The notes under the pieces: generated by a model
What the model was told of the DNA's origin: nothing
The model's database searches: none
What the model saw: only the letters and a program-made list of their open reading frames with translations
Made by a program: the position numbers and the translations under genes
In this document: piece by piece, positions 23,050-32,659 of the stretch
Layout of the letters: every line of letters begins with the position of its first letter
Position numbering within the stretch: the stretch's first letter is position 1
Source: Caldilineaceae bacterium SB0664_bin_27
Lineage (GTDB): Bacteria; Chloroflexota; Anaerolineae; Caldilineales; Caldilineaceae
Length of the DNA: 52,654 nt
Assembly (NCBI GenBank): GCA_009838625.1
Contig: VXRG01000008.1
Span: 1 to 52,654 of the forward strand
Direction of reading: 5' to 3'

Positions 23050-24516
23050 ATGAAAAAGCTCAGCAGACGATCATTCCTTCAGTCGATGAGTATGGCTGGC
23101 GCCGGCGTTGCGCTGGCGGCCTGCGCCGCGCCTGCCGCGCCCGCTGCTCAGGAATCTGACGGCGAGATGGACGGCGGCGACGGCATGACGGGCAACTTGC
23201 AGATCTGGGTGCAGCACTATACGCCCACTGAGAGCATGGAGCAGGGTCCTAACAATCCCCTTCCTCACAACATGATCCAGGTCATCTCCGATGAGTACAT
23301 GGCGGATCATCCCGGCGCCACGGTCGAGATTATCAGGAAGCCGGACAACCTGGCCAGCCATGAGTGGATCGTAACGCAGCAGGCGGGTGGCACGATTCCT
23401 CACATCGTGTGGACGCACTCCTTCTGGGTACAGGACGAGATCGACAAGAACTGGTGGATTCCGCTGGATCCGTTCTTCGAACAGCCCAACCCCTACGTAG
23501 CCGCAGGAGATCCGGGCAGCGAGCGCTGGCTGGACCAGTTCTACGAGATTCCCACCGAGGCCAAACGCGGCCCGGACGGCAAGCACTATGTCGTGCCTAT
23601 CGACCTGGTGACGACGTTCTTCTTCTTTAACCAGAACGTTTTTGACGAGGTTGGCCTTTCGGCTCCTTCCACCTACGGCGAGTGGATTGAAGTCCAGGAG
23701 GCGCTGCAGGATACCATCATCCCCAACGCCAGGCTGGCCTGGTACCAGTCCCAAGTCGGGGCGATGCTGTATGCGAAGAAGGATGACATTATCAACGCTG
23801 ACGGCGGTGTTGCCTCGTTGGAAGAGGTCGGCTGCGCCATGAAGAACGGGCTCTACACTGCCTCTGATCCCGAGTATGGCGAGTGGTTCCGTCTGGTAAA
23901 ACAGTTGATCCCCTACCTAGCGCCGGACTGGGCTGCCGAGGGCGCGGACTTCAACCGCAAGTTCCTCCAAAAAGATGTGGCTGTCTATGAAGACGGCAGC
24001 TGGCGCTTCGGCTACCTCAAGGCCGACCCGCTGGTCGATTTCGAGTGGAGCACATTCTACGCTCCCACCATCACCGAGGCCGATTCGCCCTATGCGATTG
24101 GCGAGGCAGCTCCCCCGATCGGTGGGGCGACTGCGGCCCAGTGGGCGATGGCAACCAAGACGGAGCGGGATGGAATCGTGCCGCTGGCTGTGGACTTCCT
24201 GAGATACGTGACTGCGCCCCAGAACGCCGGGCGCATGATCGCGGAAACGGGCACGTTCCTGCCCAACATCAAGGGCGTTGACGTGAATCCCGATCTGCGA
24301 GAGCCGTTGCGCGCGATCACTGAGGGGTTGGGCGAGGCCGGCATGGTCACCTATCCCGACAAGATTGGCACCGAACAGCGCGAGAAGATCGCAGCCATCT
24401 GGACCGACTTCAAGCTGGACGTGGTAACGCAGGATGAGGCCGCAGAGCAGATCAACGAGCTGCTGCTTGAGTACGCGGATGAGGCGATAGAAAAGAACGG
24501 CTGGGACTGCAGTTAG
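23050..24516 (+). CDS. Sugar ABC transporter solute-binding lipoprotein
   Basis: The ATG at 23050 follows AAGGAG 6 bases upstream and gives 488 residues. Residues 1-26 (MKKLSRRSFLQSMSMAGAGV then ALAAC) are a twin-arginine signal peptide ending in a lipobox, so a lipid-anchored extracytoplasmic protein exported folded. An Ala/Glu/Asp linker leads into a family 1 extracellular solute-binding protein: NLQIWVQHYTP, DLVTTFFFFNQNVFDEVGLS, and the late hinge segment AVDFLRYVTAPQNAGRMIAE. These bind mono- or oligosaccharides or glycerol-phosphate compounds. Two permease genes follow in the same order as ugp/mal operons. Confidence 0.92.
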   Translation: MKKLSRRSFLQSMSMAGAGVALAACAAPAAPAAQESDGEMDGGDGMTGNLQIWVQHYTPTESMEQGPNNPLPHNMIQVISDEYMADHPGATVEIIRKPDNLASHEWIVTQQAGGTIPHIVWTHSFWVQDEIDKNWWIPLDPFFEQPNPYVAAGDPGSERWLDQFYEIPTEAKRGPDGKHYVVPIDLVTTFFFFNQNVFDEVGLSAPSTYGEWIEVQEALQDTIIPNARLAWYQSQVGAMLYAKKDDIINADGGVASLEEVGCAMKNGLYTASDPEYGEWFRLVKQLIPYLAPDWAAEGADFNRKFLQKDVAVYEDGSWRFGYLKADPLVDFEWSTFYAPTITEADSPYAIGEAAPPIGGATAAQWAMATKTERDGIVPLAVDFLRYVTAPQNAGRMIAETGTFLPNIKGVDVNPDLREPLRAITEGLGEAGMVTYPDKIGTEQREKIAAIWTDFKLDVVTQDEAAEQINELLLEYADEAIEKNGWDCS

Positions 24517-24683
24517 TCGTTTGTTGTGGTTAGGATTCAGCCCTTAGTTAGCTTCCGGCTACTTCTTGCCGATGGCGATGGCTGAGGGCTGGAGATTAAG
24601 AACTCGAAGTTTATTGACGCAGGTGGGTTCCACGGCTAAAGGCTCGTGGAGCCCGCCTGCAGTGTAGGAACGGGAAGAGCGCA

Positions 24684-25649
24684 ATGACAACAGAAGAGAT
24701 TCGCGCGCCTGCGTCACACGCCACGATGGCAGACGTGCGCGTGCCGCAGGAAAGGCAGGCCACGCTCGGGCAGCGCATCTACCGCTACCGCTTCGTTTAC
24801 CTGATGCTGGTCCCCACTTTTGCGCTGCTGCTGACCTTCAACTATTACCCGGCCTTTATGGGACTATACCGGGCCTTTTTCAAATGGGATATAGGTCTGC
24901 AGCCGGAGTTCCTGGGGCTGGGCAACTTCGAGAAGCTCTTCATCAGGGATGACATTTTCATCAAGTCGCTGCGCCACGTGAGCCTGCTCACTTCATGGCG
25001 GGTGATAAGCGCTGTGACGTTCCCTTTCATCGTAGCCGAACTGATCTTCAACTTGCGCAGCAATGTACACAAGTACACATATCGCGTCCTGACCATCCTG
25101 CCAGCCGTGGTGCCGGGCATTGTCATCTTATTGCTGTGGCAGTTCATCTATGACGGCACGCACGGCCTTTTGAACGCCTTCCTGGAGGGGGTCGGACTGG
25201 AAGACTGGCAGCAGCCGTGGCTGGGAAGCCCGAAGACGGCGCTCTATGCGGTTACGTTCATGGGGTTTCCTTGGGTAGGCGGTGTGACTGTTCTGATCTA
25301 TCTGGCGGGCCTGCAGGGCATCTCGGATGAGGTTATTGACAGTTCGCTGGTGGACGGCTGCTCCGGTCTGCGGCGCATCTTTGCGATCGACATTCCACTC
25401 ATTCTCGGTCAGTTCAAGCTGATCATCGTACTGGCGGTCATCGGCGGCCTGCAGGGCTGGGTAGCTGTATTTGTGATGACGGCTGGTGGGCCAGGGACTG
25501 CGAGCATGGTACCTGGATTATGGATGTACAACAACGCCTTTTTGTGGAACAAGATGGGCTATGCGTCCGCGATCGGGATGTTTTTGTTCGTGCTGATTAT
25601 GGGTCTAACGATCTTGAATGTGAAGTTCGTCAAGACGGGTGACTATTGA
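24684..25649 (+). CDS. Sugar ABC transporter permease, MalF/UgpA type
   Basis: The 321-residue protein has six predicted membrane helices. It opens with the usual RFVYLMLVPTFALLLTFNYY helix, and carries an EAA loop (VDGCSGLRRIFAIDIPL) for contact with the ATPase. It forms a heterodimer with the next gene's product to move the sugar delivered by the upstream lipoprotein. An MsmX-type ATPase shared among systems would be needed because none is encoded here. GGGAAGAGCGCA precedes the ATG. Confidence 0.92.
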   Translation: MTTEEIRAPASHATMADVRVPQERQATLGQRIYRYRFVYLMLVPTFALLLTFNYYPAFMGLYRAFFKWDIGLQPEFLGLGNFEKLFIRDDIFIKSLRHVSLLTSWRVISAVTFPFIVAELIFNLRSNVHKYTYRVLTILPAVVPGIVILLLWQFIYDGTHGLLNAFLEGVGLEDWQQPWLGSPKTALYAVTFMGFPWVGGVTVLIYLAGLQGISDEVIDSSLVDGCSGLRRIFAIDIPLILGQFKLIIVLAVIGGLQGWVAVFVMTAGGPGTASMVPGLWMYNNAFLWNKMGYASAIGMFLFVLIMGLTILNVKFVKTGDY

Positions 25650-25739
25650 GTGGTGGGAACGAGGGTCGTGAAGAGAGGTTGCCGAGGCACCGGCCCAGGG
25701 ACAGGAGCAGGGTCACCCGGACGACAGGAGAGTTGAGCG

Positions 25740-26621
25740 ATGACAGTACTGGAAGGACAACCGCAGCCCGTGCAACGTGTGTCGTTGGGCGCCGGCTGGC
25801 GCCGCGCCTGGCGCACGGGGGATTGGTGGCGCCATCTGGGACTGGGTGGCTTCCTGTTTTTCATGTTTCTGCCATTCATCATCACGATAATAATTTCGTT
25901 CAAGGATATCCCGCAGTTCGACCATTACCCGTTCACTGTCACGTTTCCTCTCCACCCTGACAACTATCTTGAAGCTTGGCGCATTGTCTCCCGCTACATC
26001 TTGAATAGCATAATCACCAGCGGCACCTCGGTGGTTGGTATGGTTATTCTGGCGGCGATTGCAGCGTGGGCCTTTGCCCGCTATCCTTTCCCAGGGAGGG
26101 AGTTCTTCTTTTTCGGCGTGCTGGCCCTGTTGATGGTGCCGGGGGAACTTACCCTGATTCCGGCCTTCCTGCTGGTCAAGGATCTCGGACTGCTGAATAC
26201 CCGCTGGGTATTGATCGCCCCTTACATCGCGGGCGGGCAGGTTTTTGCCATCTTCATTCTGCGTCAGTTCTTCGAAGCTCTCCCAGGCGAGATGTTTGAG
26301 GCGGCGAGGATCGACGGGGCAACCGAACTGCAGGTATTTCGTCACATTGGCATCCCGCTGTCGCAGTCGATTCTGGGTGTCGTTGCAATTATGCACGTTC
26401 TCAGCACTTGGAACGACGTTATCTGGCCCCTGGTAACACTTCGCAGCAACGAACTGATGACGCTGACCATCGGACTCTACGCGTTTCGAACTGCCTGGTA
26501 CACGATTTGGGGTCCCCTGATGGCGGGTTATGTGATTGCTTCGATTCCTCTGATCATCCTGTTCGCTTTTACCAGCCGCCTCTTTGTCGAAGGTCTTAGC
26601 TCCGGCGCCATCAAGATGTAA
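25740..26621 (+). CDS. Sugar ABC transporter permease, MalG/UgpE type
   Basis: The 293-residue partner permease has six helices and an EAA loop, EAARIDGATELQVFRHIGIP, the most conserved part of this subfamily. The C-terminus ends with an LFVEGLSSGAIKM tail, typical of UgpE-like proteins. AGGAG lies 9 bases before the ATG. The stop is followed after a few bases by the FtsX-type gene, which may be read from the same mRNA. Confidence 0.93.
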   Translation: MTVLEGQPQPVQRVSLGAGWRRAWRTGDWWRHLGLGGFLFFMFLPFIITIIISFKDIPQFDHYPFTVTFPLHPDNYLEAWRIVSRYILNSIITSGTSVVGMVILAAIAAWAFARYPFPGREFFFFGVLALLMVPGELTLIPAFLLVKDLGLLNTRWVLIAPYIAGGQVFAIFILRQFFEALPGEMFEAARIDGATELQVFRHIGIPLSQSILGVVAIMHVLSTWNDVIWPLVTLRSNELMTLTIGLYAFRTAWYTIWGPLMAGYVIASIPLIILFAFTSRLFVEGLSSGAIKM

Positions 26622-26659
26622 GCTGCTTGGGAGCGCTGCTGTCTCTCCTGCACATTTCA

Positions 26660-29536
26660 ATGCGTTCCATTTACAGCTACCTTGGCCTTTGGAGAATCGC
26701 TCTCCGGCGATTCAGTTCCGAACCGGTGCTGACGTTTTGTCTCCTACTCGGTTGGAGCGTCGTGGTTGCGCTGGCGTCGGCGCCGCCGATGTATACGGAC
26801 GCGGCCAACCGCTCCTTGCTGCAGCATGAGCTGCAGACTGTCCCCAATCGCTCCGCATTCTCATTCTTCTATCACTACGTAAAGGGCTCCAGCATCGCAG
26901 GCGCGGACTGGCAGGAGTATCTGGCTCTGAACCAGTACATGGAGACCCGCTATTCGCAGGACTTGGGGCTCCCGCACCGGTCGGACATGCATTATGTCAA
27001 GAGTGATCTTTTCCAGGTATTTCCCTTGCGGGACGGGCAGTACGAGCTGAGGGACAAACCCCTGTTGCGGGGATACCTTGGTTTTATCAACCGCCTGGAG
27101 GATTATATTACGGTTGTCGAGGGCGGATTCCCTGCGCAGGAAAACGCCGAAAGTGGTAACGGCGAGGTCGTAAATGTTCTCGTCAGCCAGGCCTTTGCGG
27201 TCGAGGCCGGATTGCAGGTTGGGGAGGGATATACTCTATTCGACCCAAGCGCCCGCACTGCAAACGGCGCGATTCTACGGTTGGAGGTGCCGGTACGCAT
27301 TGCAGGGATCTGGATTCCCCGAGCAGAGTCCAGCGCAAAGTGGCATTTGCCGCCTGCGTCCTTCGCGAATGTCTTTCTTGTCTCTGAAGAAACCTACATC
27401 GGCGAGATTGGGGAGAGGGTTCCACACGCCCTGACAGATGTCGGCTGGTACAGAGTGGTTGACGGCGATTCAGTTCGCGCCGAGGATGTGGACAGGTTCC
27501 TGCGCAGGGTTTCCTTTGTCGACAGGCAGATCCAGAGCCTGATTGGGACGACATATTTGGAGTTGTCGCCGGTCTCTGCGCTGAGGCGGTACCAGAGGGT
27601 CGCTACGGCGCAGGCGATTCTGCTGCTTCTTTTCAGCATCCCCATTTTGGGGCTCGTCCTGTATTTTATTGTTCTCATCGCGGACAGTACGGTAAAGCGG
27701 CAGCAGATAGAGATTTCCATCCTGAAGAGCCGGGGGGCAACGACCGGTCAGGTCTTTTCGATCTATCTGCTGCAGGGCGCCACGCTTGGTATCGTAGCGC
27801 TGGCAATTGGTCCGCTATTGGGTCAGAAGGTGGCGCAGTTCATTGGCGGGACACGCTACTTCATGACCTTCAATGCGCAGACGCCGCTGCAGATCGAGAC
27901 GACAACGACCAGTATGACGTATACGTTTGCCGCGATCGGGGGCGCCCTCTTCGCGACCGTGCTGCCGGCTATGGGGGCGGCGCGGCTGGCGATCGTCGAG
28001 GCCAAGCAGGAGATAAGCCGACGACAGCGCCGCTCTTTTTGGGAGCGTTCGTACCTTGACTTTCTGCTGCTGGGCGTAGCGAGTTACGGTTACTACATGC
28101 TCAGGACCCAAGGCCGGATCGCCTTTTTGCAGGCCGATGTTCCCTCGGACCCGTTGGACAATCCACTGCTGTTTCTGGCGCCGGCGCTCTTTATTTTGGC
28201 GGTCGCGCTCGTGGCCGTCCGTCTTTTCCCTCTCATCGCGTTGGTTCTGAGTCTACTGTGGGCGCGTCTTGGTGGGATCTCGATGCTGCTGGCCTTCTAC
28301 AATCTGGCGCGCACGGGCAGAGTCTATACCAGCTTGCTGTTGTTGCTCATCCTCACTACAAGTCTTGGGACCTTCACGGCATCGATGGCGCGCACGCTGG
28401 ACGCCAACCTTGTGGCGCGCATCTTCTACGAGGTGGGGGCGGACGTCACTTTGACCGAAGGAGCGGCGCTGCGGATTCTTCCCCCTGAGGACGGCAAGCC
28501 GGTGGAGGAGGGAGAGGAGGAGTTTGTCTGGATCAATATGCCTGTAGACGAGCACCGGCAGGCGCCAGGTGTCAGGGCGGCGACTCGGATTGGAGATTTT
28601 CCGGTTTCCACACGCGTCGGCAGCAGGCTGGTAAACGGGAGGCTATTCGGCATCGACCGCAGCCAGTTCCCGGAGGTGGCCTATTTCCGGCCGGATTTCG
28701 CGGCCGACTCTTTGGGTAAGCTGATGAATGCGCTGGCTGTGGAGTATAGCGGCGTCATCGTCAGCCAGTCGATGATGGACGCTCTCGGACTACAGGTTGG
28801 TGACACGATCGCGTTGAGTGGTCTCGTCCCTACAAGCAATGCGACGTTCGATTTTCAGATCGTGGGTGCGATGGGGCTCTTTCCAACCGTCTACCCTGAG
28901 GACGGAGAGTTCTTTGTGGCCAATCTCAATTACATTTTTTCTTTGCTGGGCCACGAGGTTCCTTACAGGGTCTGGCTGGCTACGGAAGAAGCAGTTGATC
29001 CGGAACTTCTGGTAAGTTCCCTGGACGACCTTGGTTACAGAATACTGGCAATTGAAGACGCACATTCGGAACTGGCGGAGGCGCAGGCAAGGCCGGCCCG
29101 GGTCGGGCTGTTCGGGTTTCTGTCCGTGGGTTTTATCGCCGTAGCCCTCTTAAGCATGTTAGCGCTGGTCATCTATTCTGCGTTATCGTTTCGCCAGCGT
29201 TTTATTCAATTGGGCATATTGCGGGCGATGGGTCTTTCAACCAGCCAGCTCGTCTTTTCACTTGCCGGCGAACAGGTCACGGTTACAACAGCGGGTATTG
29301 CGGCCGGCAGCTACCTGGGCCTGGTGAGCAGCTATCTCTTCATTCCCTTCTACCAGGTCGGGTACAAACAGGCCGACTTGGTCCCGCCGTTCATCGTGCA
29401 GATAGCCTGGGACGATGTGGCGCAACTGGTGCTGGCGATGCTGATCATGGTGTTGGCGGCTGCGATCGGTACTTTATGGCTGCTGGTGCGGATGAAGACC
29501 TTCCAGGCGGTGAAAATGGGCGAAGTGCTCGCCTGA
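26660..29536 (+). CDS. Second large FtsX/MacB-type permease (958 aa)
   Basis: A TTG at 26627 extends the frame by 11 residues, but the ATG at 26660 gives MRSIYSYLGLWRIALRRFSS, which lines up with the start of the paralogue at 5183-8020. It has the same layout: an N-terminal helix, an extracytoplasmic domain, an FtsX core with KRQQIEISILKSRGATTGQV, a middle helix set beginning WERSYLDFLLLGV, a second extracytoplasmic domain, and a final FtsX core with RFIQLGILRAMGLSTSQLV. No ATPase is encoded nearby. It starts 38 bases after the MalG-type permease stop, so it may be cotranscribed with the sugar importer. Confidence 0.85.
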   Translation: MRSIYSYLGLWRIALRRFSSEPVLTFCLLLGWSVVVALASAPPMYTDAANRSLLQHELQTVPNRSAFSFFYHYVKGSSIAGADWQEYLALNQYMETRYSQDLGLPHRSDMHYVKSDLFQVFPLRDGQYELRDKPLLRGYLGFINRLEDYITVVEGGFPAQENAESGNGEVVNVLVSQAFAVEAGLQVGEGYTLFDPSARTANGAILRLEVPVRIAGIWIPRAESSAKWHLPPASFANVFLVSEETYIGEIGERVPHALTDVGWYRVVDGDSVRAEDVDRFLRRVSFVDRQIQSLIGTTYLELSPVSALRRYQRVATAQAILLLLFSIPILGLVLYFIVLIADSTVKRQQIEISILKSRGATTGQVFSIYLLQGATLGIVALAIGPLLGQKVAQFIGGTRYFMTFNAQTPLQIETTTTSMTYTFAAIGGALFATVLPAMGAARLAIVEAKQEISRRQRRSFWERSYLDFLLLGVASYGYYMLRTQGRIAFLQADVPSDPLDNPLLFLAPALFILAVALVAVRLFPLIALVLSLLWARLGGISMLLAFYNLARTGRVYTSLLLLLILTTSLGTFTASMARTLDANLVARIFYEVGADVTLTEGAALRILPPEDGKPVEEGEEEFVWINMPVDEHRQAPGVRAATRIGDFPVSTRVGSRLVNGRLFGIDRSQFPEVAYFRPDFAADSLGKLMNALAVEYSGVIVSQSMMDALGLQVGDTIALSGLVPTSNATFDFQIVGAMGLFPTVYPEDGEFFVANLNYIFSLLGHEVPYRVWLATEEAVDPELLVSSLDDLGYRILAIEDAHSELAEAQARPARVGLFGFLSVGFIAVALLSMLALVIYSALSFRQRFIQLGILRAMGLSTSQLVFSLAGEQVTVTTAGIAAGSYLGLVSSYLFIPFYQVGYKQADLVPPFIVQIAWDDVAQLVLAMLIMVLAAAIGTLWLLVRMKTFQAVKMGEVLA

Positions 29537-29600
29537 CTTTACATAGCAGTGACCGGCGAAAGTAGGACCAGGCCAGCAGATACCACCGAAGGACTTAGAA

Positions 29601-30608
29601 ATGAAAGTTGGACTTGACGCGCTTACGCTAAAAGCGGTTAGCCTCGATCCGTTGGAACTACTTGAACTGACCAGGGCAGCCGGCCTGGAAGGCCTGCATT
29701 TTTCAGCGAGACTGATGGAGGGCCGCGACGGTGCCTATGTGGAAAAGTTGGCGGAGGAGGCGAAGGCCCGCGGGCTGTATCTAGAACTTGCCGGACCAGG
29801 TGTCAACCCAGGCCAGAGTGGGCGGACGGTGGCCGAGATGGTAGCGGAGTGGAAGCCTCTTTTTCCCCTGGCCAGGAGGTTGAACGCTCCGTTTCTGAAT
29901 ACGTGTTTTGGTCTGCTCAAAGAGCGTACTTATTCTACGCCGACACTGGCAGAACAGATCGAGTCGACGATCGAGGTTTTGCGCGAGCTGAGCCTGATCG
30001 CTGCAGATTTCGACCTGATGATCACGTTGGAACTGCATGTCGATCTGACTTCGCTTGAACTCTTGCATATTGTTGAAGCGGTGGATTCGGCGCACGTTCG
30101 CGTCAACCTGGATACGGCCAATGCGCTGGGGCTGCTGGAAGATCCCGTAGACGCGGCACGCACGCTGGCACCCTACGTACACACGACCCACTTCAAAGAC
30201 ACGTGCGTTTATCCCACCGACGAAGGGTATAACTGGCTGGGTGGTGCGCCTTTGGGGCGAGGACTGGTCGATCTGCCCGCTGTTGTCGAAATCCTCTACC
30301 GTGCAAATCCAAGTGTTCATTTGAACATCGAGGATAGCGGCGGATTCATACCGATTCCCATGTACGACGAGGCATTCCTGAACAGTTTCACTGATCTGAC
30401 GCCCGCCCGTATGGCCCGCTTTGTGCGCCACCTGTGGCGTGGAGAGCAGCAGGTGCGGGCAGGTCTCCATCCGCGTCCGGAGGAAAGCACGGACATCGAC
30501 TGGGCCGCTGTGATTCCGGCCCGGCTTCAGTATAATGTCGACTATGCGCGACGCCTGCGAGACGAGACGGTGGCGCGGGTGGAGGACGAGAACGGCCGCG
30601 AAGCATAG
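29601..30608 (+). CDS. Sugar phosphate isomerase/epimerase-like TIM barrel
   Basis: The 335-residue protein belongs to the xylose-isomerase-like TIM-barrel superfamily (AP endonuclease 2 fold). Signs are the opening KVGLDALTLKAV, the metal-ligand Glu in ITLELHVDLTS (about 144-154), the VRVNLDTANALG strand with Asp/Asn ligands, the YVHTTHFKDTCVYP strand with the His ligand, and the final Glu in SVHLNIEDSGGF. Members isomerise or epimerise keto sugars. It heads a run of five plus-strand catabolic genes after the sugar transporter, and probably works on the imported sugar. Confidence 0.85.
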   Translation: MKVGLDALTLKAVSLDPLELLELTRAAGLEGLHFSARLMEGRDGAYVEKLAEEAKARGLYLELAGPGVNPGQSGRTVAEMVAEWKPLFPLARRLNAPFLNTCFGLLKERTYSTPTLAEQIESTIEVLRELSLIAADFDLMITLELHVDLTSLELLHIVEAVDSAHVRVNLDTANALGLLEDPVDAARTLAPYVHTTHFKDTCVYPTDEGYNWLGGAPLGRGLVDLPAVVEILYRANPSVHLNIEDSGGFIPIPMYDEAFLNSFTDLTPARMARFVRHLWRGEQQVRAGLHPRPEESTDIDWAAVIPARLQYNVDYARRLRDETVARVEDENGREA

Positions 30609-30653
30609 GTGATACAGGCATGTCGTCACTGACTTCAACCAGGGGAAATCTCA

Positions 30654-31841
30654 ATGACTGACTACAAAGCCGCGGTGATCGGCTGTGGACGCATGGCCCG
30701 GGGACACATGCAGGCATACGAGGAGCTGGGCATTCCGATCGTGGCGGGGGCCGATATCTCGGAAGAGGCTCTGCAGGCTTTCGGCGAGGAGACGGGCGCT
30801 GAAAAATTGTATACCGATTACAAGGAGATGCTGGCTGAAGTTCAGCCGGAGCTGGTGTCGGTGGTTACCCACGATGCACTGCACTGTGAAATGGTAGTGG
30901 CGGCGGCGCAGGCAGGGACGAAGGGGATCGTGTGTGAAAAGCCGATGGCGATGGATCTGACGGAGGCGGACGAGATGCTGGCGGCGTGCCGGGCGTCGGG
31001 CTCTCGTCTCACCATCAGCCACCAGCGCCACTATATGCCCCAATACGCACGCGCCCGCCAATTGATCGCCGACGGGGCCATCGGCCACGTCGTTTCCGCT
31101 GAGGCATCGCTCAAGGCCGGCTGCCTGATGACGGACGGGACACACACGATCCATATGCTACTGGCGCTGCTGGGAGACCCGGACGTCGACCACCTGCTGG
31201 GACAAGTAGACGGACATGAAGGCTATGAATACTACGGCCACCGCTGCGAAAATGCGGGCATTGCCTTTCTGGCGTTCACGAACCAGGTGAGGGCCAGCAT
31301 GGTCTGGGGCTGGATGGCACGTTCGCCCGCATTCGAAGGCAGAATCAGACGTCAGCATTCGCTGGACCCAAGCTGGAACGACGAGATCCATCGCTACCAT
31401 CATTTCATCATTCACGGTGACGAGGGCAGATTGGAACTCTACGGTGACGTATTCCGAGACGCTGATCTTCTGAATGCGTCTGCGCTGCGTATCTTTCGGG
31501 GGGACCAGATCGAAGAGATTGAAATTGAGTGGCCTGCCCCTGTCAGCGCAATTGGACTCGAGATCAAGGATTTGCTCGGGACGATTGAAACCGGGGCCCC
31601 CCATCCACTGGATGGCGAAAACGGCCGCAAGGTGACCGAGGTGATGGTCGGCATCTATGAGTCGGCGAGGCGCCGTTCTGTAATCAAGTTTCCGGTCGAG
31701 GTGCGGGATAATCCATTCCTGGCGATGTGCGAAACAGGAGACCTTCCTCCACCGGGAGATGAAACCGGGAGTTACGTCGCTCCGAACGAACGTGAAAGAT
31801 GGCGTGCCAGGTCCGAGAGTGATAGCGAAAAAGGAGCGTAG
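30654..31841 (+). CDS. Gfo/Idh/MocA family oxidoreductase
   Basis: The 395-residue protein shows the Rossmann AAVIGCGRMARGHMQAYEEL (about 5-24), the CEKPMAMDLTEADEML segment with the EKP motif, and the C-terminal alpha/beta domain with SHQRHYMPQYARARQLI. Members oxidise a sugar or inositol hydroxyl, reduce a keto group or act on amino sugars using NAD(P). AGGGGAAATCTCA precedes the ATG. The next gene, an SDR, begins 3 bases after the stop. Together they suggest successive oxidation/reduction of one sugar. Confidence 0.93.
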   Translation: MTDYKAAVIGCGRMARGHMQAYEELGIPIVAGADISEEALQAFGEETGAEKLYTDYKEMLAEVQPELVSVVTHDALHCEMVVAAAQAGTKGIVCEKPMAMDLTEADEMLAACRASGSRLTISHQRHYMPQYARARQLIADGAIGHVVSAEASLKAGCLMTDGTHTIHMLLALLGDPDVDHLLGQVDGHEGYEYYGHRCENAGIAFLAFTNQVRASMVWGWMARSPAFEGRIRRQHSLDPSWNDEIHRYHHFIIHGDEGRLELYGDVFRDADLLNASALRIFRGDQIEEIEIEWPAPVSAIGLEIKDLLGTIETGAPHPLDGENGRKVTEVMVGIYESARRRSVIKFPVEVRDNPFLAMCETGDLPPPGDETGSYVAPNERERWRARSESDSEKGA

Positions 31842-31843
31842 AG

Positions 31844-32602
31844 ATGGGAATTTTGAGCGGTAAAGTGGCACTGGTAACTGGAGGACGCCGGGGAATCGGG
31901 CGGGGCGTCTGCCTGGCGCTGGCCGCGGAGGGTGCGGATGTGGCGGTGAATGATGTGGAAGGCGCGGAGCAGGCCGAGGCGGTTGCGGAGGAGGTTCGGG
32001 AACTGGGTGGGCGTGCTGCGGTCGTCATGGCGGATGTTGCACAGCCCACTCAGGTACAGGCCATGGTGGGCGGGGTCGTTGAAGAGCTGGGAGGCCTGGA
32101 CATTCTGGTCAACAATGCGGGCGTGGAGTCGATAGTCCCCTTCCTGGAGATAACGCCGGAGGAGTGGGAACGCGTGACCAATATCAATCTGCGCGGCGAG
32201 TTTCTCTGCGCACAGGCTGCAGTCCGCCACATGATTTCCAGCGGGAAAGGCGGCGCCATCGTGAACATTGGCTCGGTGCAGGCGGGGATGGTGTTGCCGG
32301 GTCGGGCGCACTACGCGCCGAGCAAACGGGGCGTCGAGGCGTTGACCGCGAACCTGGCCGTTGAATTGGCCGAGCACAATATCCGCGTCAACTGTATCAA
32401 CCCGGGGCTGATCGACACGGACATGACCAGCTGGGTGATGAAGGACCCTGAAATCCTACCGATTGTTCTGGAGAAGATAGCTCTCAAGCGCGCCGGCGAG
32501 CCGGACGAAATTGGGCAGGTTGTTGCATTTCTTGCGTCAGACAAGGCAAGCTACGTTACGGGGCAATCTCTCTACGTGGACGGTGGATTCCGCATCATGT
32601 AG
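31844..32602 (+). CDS. Short-chain dehydrogenase/reductase
   Basis: The classical 252-residue SDR has TGGRRGIG (10-17) for NAD(P), NNAGVES, the catalytic Ser in NIGSVQAG and the Tyr-x-x-x-Lys pair in HYAPSKRG. The terminal VTGQSLYVDGGFRI is standard. NDVEGAEQ follows the second strand: Asp there favours NAD. It is coupled to the Gfo/Idh gene, and probably oxidises a sugar alcohol or keto-sugar in the same pathway. Confidence 0.92.
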   Translation: MGILSGKVALVTGGRRGIGRGVCLALAAEGADVAVNDVEGAEQAEAVAEEVRELGGRAAVVMADVAQPTQVQAMVGGVVEELGGLDILVNNAGVESIVPFLEITPEEWERVTNINLRGEFLCAQAAVRHMISSGKGGAIVNIGSVQAGMVLPGRAHYAPSKRGVEALTANLAVELAEHNIRVNCINPGLIDTDMTSWVMKDPEILPIVLEKIALKRAGEPDEIGQVVAFLASDKASYVTGQSLYVDGGFRIM

Positions 32603-32659
32603 GACGCCGGCAGCAGGCGGCTAGCAATACAGACGGGCATTTATTGTGAGGAGAGGACC

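Noticed and set aside
25713..26660. Minus-strand 315-codon open frame
   Set aside because: Lies wholly opposite the MalG-type permease, whose EAA loop and helices are unmistakable.
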